5,753 nt of DNA from assembly GCA_003697065.1 (NCBI GenBank), contig RFFY01000110.1, forward strand, positions 1 through 5,753, given 5' to 3'. A model generated the notes under the pieces. It did not search any database. It saw only the letters and a program-made list of their open reading frames with translations, and was not told the origin of the DNA. Every line of letters starts with the position of its first letter. The stretch's first letter is position 1. Source of the DNA: Actinomyces sp. (GTDB lineage: Bacteria > Actinomycetota > Acidimicrobiia > Acidimicrobiales > Aldehydirespiratoraceae). The translations under genes were made by a program, and so were the position numbers. Positions 1-5,638 of this stretch are shown here, piece by piece.

Positions 1-26
1 GGCGAGCGGCGCCTCCCGCGGCGGGG

Positions 27-659
27 TCAGTCCCCGCCCGCCGGTACCAGGGCCGCCTCGAGGAAGCGCAACAGCTCGCGGCGGCGCTGGACCATGGCGC
101 GCAGGGTCGGGTCGACACCCAGGGCCCGTTGCACCTCGACCTCGGTGGCCACCCCGACCACCGTCGAGTACAGCGACACCAGCAGGAGGCCCGGATCGCT
201 GGCACGCAACCGCCCCGCCGCCATCTCCCGGGCGAGGAAGGCCCGGGCCCGGTCGGCGGCCGGAACCAGATGTCCCGCCAGGCGAGCGGCGGCGGCCGAA
301 CCGGGCCGGGTGACCTCGCGGACGAGGCCCAGCAACTCGGGTCGTCGCGAGGCGAGACGGAACACACGCCGCACGATCGCCGCCACCTGCTCGAAGCCGG
401 CCAGCGACCCGTCGGCTGCCTCCTCGAAGGTCCGGGCCAGGTCGGCGGCCGCCGTGTCGATGACGGCGTCGAAGAGGTCCTGCTTGGAGGGGAACCAGTA
501 CAGGATCGTCTGCTTGGTGATGCCCAGGGTGTCCGCCAGGGCGTCGAGGGAGGTGGCGGCCACCCCCTCGGTCCCGAAGGCGGCCAGGGCGGCGGCCAGG
601 ATGCGCTCGCGGGTGTCGCCGTCGGCCACGGGGCGCACCGTAGCGTCGCTCTCTACCAT
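27..659 (-). CDS. TetR/AcrR-family transcriptional regulator
   Basis: A 210-residue protein of normal TetR length. The N-terminal DNA-binding domain covers about residues 15-62. Its helix-turn-helix lies around residues 37-56 (ALADTLGITKQTILYWF) and is followed by the family signature FPSKQDLF. The rest is an all-helical ligand/dimerisation domain that I cannot assign to a ligand. These proteins bind palindromic operators as dimers and usually repress a neighbouring divergent gene until a small hydrophobic ligand binds. Here the neighbour is a fatty acyl-CoA reductase operon, so an acyl-CoA, fatty acid or alcohol ligand is a reasonable inference. The ATG at 659-657 lies inside the inverted repeat at 652-667. 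GTG codons at 638 and 629 (residues 8 and 11) are possible later starts that would leave the repeat upstream of the gene; a weak purine-rich GAGAG precedes the first. The family call is firm; the exact start and the effector are not. Confidence 0.93.
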   Translation of the reverse strand: MVESDATVRPVADGDTRERILAAALAAFGTEGVAATSLDALADTLGITKQTILYWFPSKQDLFDAVIDTAAADLARTFEEAADGSLAGFEQVAAIVRRVFRLASRRPELLGLVREVTRPGSAAAARLAGHLVPAADRARAFLAREMAAGRLRASDPGLLLVSLYSTVVGVATEVEVQRALGVDPTLRAMVQRRRELLRFLEAALVPAGGD

Positions 660-667
660 TTGGTAGA
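652..667. promoter_or_regulatory. Probable TetR operator in the divergent promoter region
   Basis: TCTACCATTTGGTAGA is an inverted repeat with perfect 7-base arms around a central TT. It spans the annotated ATG of the TetR gene and most of the 17-base gap before the GTG of the reductase gene. It is also an unusually AT-rich island in this GC-rich window. Its size, symmetry and position fit a TetR-dimer operator able to block both divergent promoters. TACCAT at 654-659 matches the loose actinobacterial -10 pattern TAnnnT for plus-strand transcription, so promoter and operator may coincide; I see no convincing -35. That the neighbouring TetR binds here is inference from position. Confidence 0.72.
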
Positions 668-676
668 AACCTCGGT

Positions 677-2992
677 GTGATCTCCGAGGCCCTCGCCGGT
701 CGGCGCATCGCCGTCACCGGCGCCACCGGATTCCTGGGCACCGCCCTCGTCGAACGCCTCCTGCGCGCCGTGCCCGACTGCGAACTCGTCCTCGTTGTCC
801 GCCCCGGCCGCCGCGGCGCCCGGGCCCGGGTCGAACGCGACATCCTCCGCAACGACGCCTTCGACCGTCTCCGTCGCGAACTCGGCGACGACTTCGACGC
901 CGTCACAGCGCGTCGGGTCCACGCCGTGGCCGGCGACGTCGCCGTCGACGGGCTCGGCCTCGACGACGAGGGCCGCGCCCTGCTGGCCACCTGCTCGGTC
1001 GCCATCCACTCCGCCGCCACCGTCTCGTTCGACTCCGCCCTCGACGACGCCGTCGAGATCAACCTGCTGGGTCCCGTCCGCGTCGCCGAGACCCTGCGCG
1101 CCGTCGGCGCCGACGCCCACCTCGTCGCCGTCTCCACCTGCTACGTGGCGGGCAGCCGGCGCGGCGACGCCCCCGAGGAGCTCGTCACCGATTCCCCCTT
1201 CTTCGTCGACATCGACTGGCGGGCCGAGGTCGACGCCGCCCGGCGGGCCCGCGCCGAGGCCGAGGACGACAGCCGTACCCCCGAACGCCTCGCCACCTTC
1301 CGCGCCGATGCCCACCGCGAGCTCGGCGCCGCCGGCGTCCCCGCCCTGGCCACCAAGACCGAACAACTGCGTCGCCGCTGGGTCGCCGACCGCATGACCG
1401 AACGGGGCCGGGCCCGGGCCACCTCCCTGGGCTTCCCCGATGCCTACGCCTACACCAAGGCCCTCGGCGAACGGGCCCTCGTCGAGACCCGGGGCGAGCT
1501 CCCCGTGTCGATCGTGCGCCCCTCCATCATCGAGTCGGCCCTGGCCGAGCCCCGCCCGGGCTGGATCCGCGGCTTCCGCATGGCCGAGCCCGTCATCGCC
1601 TCCTACGCCCGGGGCCTGCTCGAGGAGTTCCCCGGCGTTCCCGAGGGGATCGTCGACGTCATCCCCGTCGACCTCGTCGTGGCGGCCATCTGCGCCGTCG
1701 CCGCCCGCGGCCCCCTCCCCGAGGGACCCGACGTCGTCCAGGTGGCCAGCGGCTCGCTCAATCCCCTCCGCTACGGCCAACTCGTCGACCTCGTCCGTTC
1801 CTGGTTCACCGAACACCCCGTCTACGACGACAAGGGCCAGCCCATCGCCGTGCCGGCCTGGTCCTTCCCCGGTCGGGGGCGGGTCTCACGCCAGCTCCAC
1901 CGGGCCCGCGACACCCTCCGCCGGGCCGAGCGCGTCCTGGGCGCCCTGCCCCTACGCGGCCGCCAGGCCGAATGGGGCGCCACCCTCGAGGAACGCCGCC
2001 AGCAGATCGACCGGGCCATGGGCTACGTCGAGCTCTACGGCGCCTACGCCGAATGCGAGGCCGTCTACCGCCTCGACCGCCTCCTGGCCCTGTGGGACAC
2101 CCTCGACGAGGACGACCGCCGCACCTGGTGCTTCGACCCCCGGGTCGTCGACTGGGACCACTATGTCCACGAGATCCACCTGCCCTCGATGGTCAAGCAG
2201 GCCCGCCTGCCCATGAAGCCCGGCGGACGCACCGGCGAGACCCGTACCGAGCGCCTCCGCCGTCAGGTCCTCGACCCCCGCCGCCAACTCGCCGTGTTCG
2301 ACCTCGAGAACACCCTCATCGCCTCCAACGTGGTGTCGAGCTACGCCTGGCTCGCCTCCCGCCACCTCGAGGGCACCGACCGCCTCCGCTTCGTCGCCCG
2401 CACCCTGAAGGAGGCACCCACCCTGCTCGCCCTCGACCGCCGCGACCGCAGCGACTTCCTGCGCTACTTCTACCGCCGCTTCGAGGGGGCACCCGTCGAC
2501 GAGCTCGACGCCGACGCGGTGGAGATGCTCGCCGATCTCCTCTTGACCAAGGCCTTCCCCGCCGGCCTGCGGCGGGTCCGCGAGCACCGCCGGCTCGGAC
2601 ACCGCACCCTGCTCATCACCGGCGCCCTCGAGCTCGTCGTCGCCCCCCTGCGGCCCCTCTTCGACGACATCGTCGCCGCCGAGATGTCGAGCTCCGAGGG
2701 CACCTACGACGGCCATCTCGTCGTCGTCCCCCCGACCGGCGAGGCCCGCTACCAGACCCTGGTCGACTACGCCGCCGCCCACGGGCTCGACCTCGGCGAG
2801 GCCGTCGCCTACGCCGACTCCACCTCCGACCTGCCCCTGCTCGAGGCTGTCGGCTTCCCCGTCGCCGTCAACCCCGAGACCAAGCTCGCCGCCCTCGCCC
2901 GCCGTCGGGGCTGGCTGGTGGAGCACTGGTCGCCGGCCTCGGGCGCCCCCCGCAAGCTCCTGCCGCTCGCCCCGCCCCGGCGGACGGCCTGA
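677..2992 (+). CDS. Fatty acyl-CoA reductase (SDR) fused to a C-terminal HAD-IB phosphatase-like domain
   Basis: A 771-residue two-domain protein. Residues 1 to about 515 resemble bacterial fatty acyl-CoA reductases: the nucleotide-binding TGATGFLG at 14-21, STCYV at 153-157, catalytic YAYTK at 257-261 (Tyr257, Lys261), then IVRPSII, and a C-terminal 'sterile'-type region ending with VDWDHYVHEIHLPSM. The roughly 100-residue charged helical stretch between STCYV and YxxxK is a feature I recall in this reductase type. Such enzymes use NADPH to reduce acyl-CoA to aldehyde or alcohol. Residues about 538-760 form a HAD-IB (SerB-like) domain: motif I DLENT (542-546), motif II TGA (648-650), a motif III position with Arg691, motif IV DSTSD (714-718). 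The usual DxDxT Asp and the motif III Lys are replaced by Glu544 and Arg691, so phosphatase activity is uncertain. The GTG start at 677 places the Rossmann motif at the expected depth, and no in-frame alternative start is evident upstream. No Shine-Dalgarno is visible, so a leaderless or near-leaderless transcript is likely. First gene of a probable three-gene operon. Confidence 0.88.
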   Translation: MISEALAGRRIAVTGATGFLGTALVERLLRAVPDCELVLVVRPGRRGARARVERDILRNDAFDRLRRELGDDFDAVTARRVHAVAGDVAVDGLGLDDEGRALLATCSVAIHSAATVSFDSALDDAVEINLLGPVRVAETLRAVGADAHLVAVSTCYVAGSRRGDAPEELVTDSPFFVDIDWRAEVDAARRARAEAEDDSRTPERLATFRADAHRELGAAGVPALATKTEQLRRRWVADRMTERGRARATSLGFPDAYAYTKALGERALVETRGELPVSIVRPSIIESALAEPRPGWIRGFRMAEPVIASYARGLLEEFPGVPEGIVDVIPVDLVVAAICAVAARGPLPEGPDVVQVASGSLNPLRYGQLVDLVRSWFTEHPVYDDKGQPIAVPAWSFPGRGRVSRQLHRARDTLRRAERVLGALPLRGRQAEWGATLEERRQQIDRAMGYVELYGAYAECEAVYRLDRLLALWDTLDEDDRRTWCFDPRVVDWDHYVHEIHLPSMVKQARLPMKPGGRTGETRTERLRRQVLDPRRQLAVFDLENTLIASNVVSSYAWLASRHLEGTDRLRFVARTLKEAPTLLALDRRDRSDFLRYFYRRFEGAPVDELDADAVEMLADLLLTKAFPAGLRRVREHRRLGHRTLLITGALELVVAPLRPLFDDIVAAEMSSSEGTYDGHLVVVPPTGEARYQTLVDYAAAHGLDLGEAVAYADSTSDLPLLEAVGFPVAVNPETKLAALARRRGWLVEHWSPASGAPRKLLPLAPPRRTA
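2288..2956 (+). other. HAD-IB domain of the fusion protein, with altered catalytic motifs
   Basis: Residues about 538-760 of the reductase fusion. The order of motifs is that of SerB-like HAD-IB hydrolases: nucleophile Asp542 in FDLENTL, Thr648 in LLITGA, a basic residue (Arg691) in GEARYQTL, and the metal-binding acidic pair Asp714/Asp718 in YADSTSD, followed by FPVAVNPE, a typical HAD-IB ending. The nucleophile and metal ligands are intact. The general acid/base position (second Asp of DxDxT) is Glu544, and the usual motif III Lys is Arg. Known HAD-IB domains hydrolyse phosphomonoesters such as phosphoserine; when fused to PlsC acyltransferases (plant GPAT4/6/8) they can dephosphorylate the lysophosphatidate product. 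The substrate here is unknown. Confidence 0.82.
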
Positions 2993-3020
2993 CCGACCCC
3001 TGACCGACCCTGACCGACCA
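2990..3020 (+). repeat. Three tandem copies of TGACCGACC(C) at the gene junction
   Basis: Copies begin at 2990, 3001 and 3011. The first TGA is the stop codon of the reductase fusion, and the third is in the same frame 21 bases on; the second is in another frame. The repeat ends just before the ribosome-binding site of the next gene. It looks like local slippage duplication that lengthened the spacer and added back-up stops. No hairpin-forming symmetry was seen in it. Confidence 0.8.
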
Positions 3021-3021
3021 C

Positions 3022-3026
3022 GAGGA
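3022..3026 (+). promoter_or_regulatory. Ribosome-binding site of the LarA-like gene
   Basis: GAGGA lies 4 bases before the ATG at 3031. It is the clearest Shine-Dalgarno in the window apart from the GGAG before the acyltransferase gene, and it supports this ATG as the start. Confidence 0.65.
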
Positions 3027-3030
3027 ACCC

Positions 3031-4647
3031 ATGGCCTCCGACTCCCGCCGTCGAGCCCCCCGGCCCGGCTTCGTCCTCGACGTCGACCGCTCCACGCCCC
3101 CCGTGGTGTTCCACCACGGTGAGGGCTTCCGCCTCGAGAAGCTGCCCCCCGGGCGCAGCCGCATCGTCTACCCCGCCGAGCCCCTCGAGGGCCTGCGCGA
3201 CCCCGACGCCGCCATCCGCCACGCCCTCGAGCACCCCCTCGACAGCGAACCCCTGTCGGCGCTCATGCGGCCCGGCATGAAGCTCACCATCGCCTTCGAC
3301 GACATCTCTTTGCCCCTGCCCCCCATGCGGCGCCCCGACATCCGCCAGCGGATCATCGAGGCCGTCCTCGACACCGCCGCCGCCGCCGGCGTCGACGACG
3401 TCCACCTCATCGCCGCTTTGGCCCTGCACCGCCGCATGACCGACGACGAGCTCCGCCACGCCGTCGGTGACCGGGTGTTCGACGCCTTCGCCCCCATCGG
3501 CGCCCTCTACAACCACGACGCCGAGGACCCCGACGGGATGGTCGAGCTGGGCCGCACCCACCACGACGAGCTCGTGACCATGAACCGGCGCGCCGCCGAA
3601 TCCGACCTCGTCGTCTACGTGAACATCAACCTCGTCGCCATGGACGGGGGGTGGAAGTCCACCGCCACCGGCCTGTCGGGCTACTCCGCCCTGCGCCACC
3701 ACCACAACGTCCACACCATGACCCACTCGCGCTCCTTCATGGACCGCGAGAACTCCGAGCTGCACCACTCGAACTGGCGCCAGGGCGAGGTCATCCGTCG
3801 CCACGGCCCCCGCATCTTCCAGATCGAGACCACCGTCAACAACAACACCTTCGGGCTCGACGGGCCCCTGGCCATGCTCCAAAAGCGCGAATGGGAATGG
3901 ACCGCCCGCGACCGGGCGGCCTTCTTGGCCATGCAGGCCGGGCTCAAGGCCATGCCACTGGCGGCCCGGCGCCGTGTCTTCAACTCCTGGCAGGCGCCCT
4001 ACGAGCTGACCTCGGTGCAGGCGGGCGACGTCGACGCCGTCCACGAGGTGACCACCGCCAACGTCTACCGCCAGCATCTCGTGCCCGTCGAGGGCCAGAC
4101 CGACATCCTCACCATGGGGCTGCCCTACATCTGCCCCTACAACGTCAACTCGGTCATGAACCCGATCCTGGTGATGTGCCTGGGCCTCGGCTACTTCTTC
4201 AACCTGTACCGGGGCCGGCCCCCGGTGCGCGAGGGCGGGGTCCTCATCATGAGCCACCCCACCCCGTGGGACTTCCACCCGGTCCACCACCCCAGCTACA
4301 TCGACTTCTTCGAGCAGGTCCTGGCCGACACCACCGACCCGGTGGAGATCGAGCAGCGCTACGAGGAGAGCTTCGCCACCGACGAGTGGTACATCCACCT
4401 GTACCGCACGTCCTACGCCTACCACGGCGTGCACCCCTTCTACATGTGGTACTGGGGCAGCCACGCCCTCGGTTGGCTGGGACGCGTCATCGTGGTCGGT
4501 GGCGACCCCCGGGCGGTGCGTCGCCTCGGCTTCAAGCCCGCCTCGACCTTCGAGGACGCCCTCGAGATGGCCACCGACGTGGTCGGGCCCCAGCCCACGA
4601 TCACCCACCTGCACAACCCGCCCATCCTCATGGCCGACGTGACATGA
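3031..4647 (+). CDS. LarA-like (lactate racemase/DUF2088 family) protein, divergent
   Basis: A 538-residue protein, about 100 residues longer than typical lactate racemases (about 425). Family features in order: FDDISLPLPP at 89-98, in place of the usual DxTRPxP; ALALHRRMTDDEL with His133; NHDAEDPDGMVELG from 161; DGGWKS with Lys209; HHH at 223-225; and C-terminal RLGFKPASTFEDALEMA. In Lactobacillus plantarum LarA, as I recall, His108 and His174 are the catalytic acid/base pair, Lys184 carries the nickel-pincer nucleotide and His200 binds nickel. Here His133, Lys209 and His225 fall at exactly the same spacing, but the His174 equivalent is Ile199. The usual substrate loop (DxNxYQxxK type) is not visible; ICPYNVNSVMNP stands near its place. 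Residues about 408-483 are rich in His, Trp and Tyr. No larB, larC or larE cofactor genes are in the window. Its place between an acyl-CoA reductase and an acyltransferase suggests a hydroxyacyl or lipid-linked substrate, which is inference. Family membership is likely; racemase activity is doubtful. Confidence 0.78.
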   Translation: MASDSRRRAPRPGFVLDVDRSTPPVVFHHGEGFRLEKLPPGRSRIVYPAEPLEGLRDPDAAIRHALEHPLDSEPLSALMRPGMKLTIAFDDISLPLPPMRRPDIRQRIIEAVLDTAAAAGVDDVHLIAALALHRRMTDDELRHAVGDRVFDAFAPIGALYNHDAEDPDGMVELGRTHHDELVTMNRRAAESDLVVYVNINLVAMDGGWKSTATGLSGYSALRHHHNVHTMTHSRSFMDRENSELHHSNWRQGEVIRRHGPRIFQIETTVNNNTFGLDGPLAMLQKREWEWTARDRAAFLAMQAGLKAMPLAARRRVFNSWQAPYELTSVQAGDVDAVHEVTTANVYRQHLVPVEGQTDILTMGLPYICPYNVNSVMNPILVMCLGLGYFFNLYRGRPPVREGGVLIMSHPTPWDFHPVHHPSYIDFFEQVLADTTDPVEIEQRYEESFATDEWYIHLYRTSYAYHGVHPFYMWYWGSHALGWLGRVIVVGGDPRAVRRLGFKPASTFEDALEMATDVVGPQPTITHLHNPPILMADVT

Positions 4648-4670
4648 GCGAAGCGGAGCCGACCCCGTGA
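4644..4670 (+). promoter_or_regulatory. Coupling segment with an 8-codon mini-ORF before the acyltransferase
   Basis: ATGA at 4644-4647 overlaps the stop of the LarA-like gene (TGA 4645-4647) and opens a frame reading MSEAEPTP. That frame ends with TGA at 4668-4670, overlapping the GTG start (4667) of the acyltransferase as GTGA. GGAG at 4655-4658 sits 8 bases before this GTG and is a good ribosome-binding site. The arrangement would let terminating ribosomes reinitiate twice. Whether the mini-ORF is translated is unknown; it may simply be a by-product of close packing. Confidence 0.5.
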
Positions 4671-5608
4671 GCCTGTTGCGTGATCTGGGGGTGCCCCGCC
4701 TGCGTCCCCCGACGCGGTGGCTGCGCCGCCTCGAGTTCCCCCTGCGGGCCCCCCACGTACCCCGGGGGGTCGAGCCCCCGCCGCGCCGCGCCCGCACCGG
4801 GGCGGCCTACGAGACCGACTGGGCCCGCACCTGGCCGGCCCGCCTGACCCGGGCCGGGATCGTGGAAGGCCCGATGCGGGCGGCGGTCGAACTCCTCGCC
4901 GCCCCCGAGGTCCGGGGTGCCGACCGGCTCGAGGGGCTCGAGGGGCCGGTCGTGTTCGTGGCCAACCACCACAGCCACCTCGACACGCCCCTGCTCGTCA
5001 CCGCCCTGCCCGAGCCCTGGCGCCACCGTCTCGTGGTGGGTGCCGCCGCCGACTACTTCTTCGGCACCCGGGTGACGGCCGCCCTGTCCGCTCTCGCCAT
5101 CGGGGCCATCCCCATCGAACGCACCCGCATCGGGCGCCGCTCCGCCGACGTGGCCGCCGACCTCCTCGAGGAGGGCTGGAATCTGCTCCTGTTCCCCGAG
5201 GGCGGTCGCAGCCCCGACGGCTGGGGCCAACCCTTCCGGGGCGGCGCCGCCTACCTCGCCCGCCGCTGCGGTGTGGCGGTCGTGCCGGTCCACGTGGCGG
5301 GGACGGGACGCATCCTGCCCAAGGGCGCGAAACGACCCCGGCCGGGGTCGACGATCGTCACCATCGGCCGCCCCCTGCGGCCCACCGAGGGCGAACGCCC
5401 ACCCCGCTTCGCCGCCCGCCTAGAGCGGGCCGTGGCCGAACTCGCCGACGAGGCCACCAGCGACTGGTACTCGGCCCGTCTGCGGGCCCACGCCGGGACC
5501 ACCCCGAGCCTGTCCGCGCCGTCGGGCCTGGGCGCCTGGCGCCGGGCCTGGGCCCTGGGCGACCGTCGCCGACGTCGCTCCCGGCGCCGCACCTGGCCCC
5601 GCCTGTGA
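4667..5608 (+). CDS. PlsC-type 1-acyl-glycerol-3-phosphate (lysophospholipid) acyltransferase
   Basis: A 313-residue protein, somewhat longer than the usual 220-280 for PlsC, because of about 95 residues before the first motif. Motif I, NHHSHLD at 100-106, supplies the catalytic HX4D pair His101/Asp106. GAIPIER at 146-152 matches motif II, with Arg152. LFPEGGRS carries FPEG at 176-179, the glycerol-phosphate-binding motif III. VPVHV at 206-210 is motif IV. Family members transfer an acyl group from acyl-CoA or acyl-ACP to a lysophospholipid or related glycerolipid at the membrane; substrate choice cannot be read here. The GTG start is supported by GGAG 8 bases upstream and by the 19-base gap after the preceding stop. 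The C-terminus is very basic (five Arg, Ser, three Arg at 300-308), which could help binding to anionic membranes. Last gene of the probable operon; with the HAD domain two genes upstream it recalls HAD-PlsC fusion acyltransferases. Confidence 0.9.
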   Translation: MSLLRDLGVPRLRPPTRWLRRLEFPLRAPHVPRGVEPPPRRARTGAAYETDWARTWPARLTRAGIVEGPMRAAVELLAAPEVRGADRLEGLEGPVVFVANHHSHLDTPLLVTALPEPWRHRLVVGAAADYFFGTRVTAALSALAIGAIPIERTRIGRRSADVAADLLEEGWNLLLFPEGGRSPDGWGQPFRGGAAYLARRCGVAVVPVHVAGTGRILPKGAKRPRPGSTIVTIGRPLRPTEGERPPRFAARLERAVAELADEATSDWYSARLRAHAGTTPSLSAPSGLGAWRRAWALGDRRRRRSRRRTWPRL

Positions 5609-5621
5609 AATTCGGGCGGGC

Positions 5622-5637
5622 GCGCCGCCGGCGGCGC
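5622..5637. terminator. Perfect GC palindrome between convergent genes, weak terminator candidate
   Basis: GCGCCGCCGGCGGCGC is a perfect 16-base palindrome in the 30-base gap between the acyltransferase stop (5608) and the stop of the converging dehydrogenase (5639-5641). It could form a short very stable hairpin in transcripts from either side. No T-run follows on either strand, so it is not a classical intrinsic terminator, and chance palindromes are common in DNA this GC-rich. Confidence 0.3.
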
Positions 5638-5638
5638 C

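Noticed and set aside
1..26. Possible ribosome-binding site (GGGAGG on the minus strand, 17-12) for a gene beyond the left edge following the TetR gene
   Set aside because: Only 11 bases follow it in the window and no start codon is visible, so a downstream gene cannot be supported.
94..680. Two plus-strand frames of about 185-190 residues across the TetR gene
   Set aside because: Arg/Ser/Ala- or Gly-rich shadows of the minus-strand TetR gene, with no motif.
653..1816. A 387-residue minus-strand open frame antisense to the acyl-CoA reductase
   Set aside because: Low-complexity Gly/Asp/Glu composition, no domain, and it overlaps the convincing reductase on the other strand and the operator region.
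1952..2926. A 324-residue minus-strand open frame antisense to the HAD domain
   Set aside because: Same low-complexity shadow pattern; the plus-strand frame carries all HAD motifs in order.
2809..4797. A 662-residue open frame on the minus strand, antisense to the LarA-like gene
   Set aside because: Its translation is Gly/Val/Asp/His-rich with no recognisable domain, and it mirrors a plus-strand gene that has clear family motifs. Long antisense frames are expected opposite GC-rich genes with strong third-position bias.
4928..4945. Tandem 9-base repeat CTCGAGGGG encoding LEGLEG in the acyltransferase
   Set aside because: Two copies of a short unit made of common codons; in frame, outside the catalytic motifs and most likely chance.
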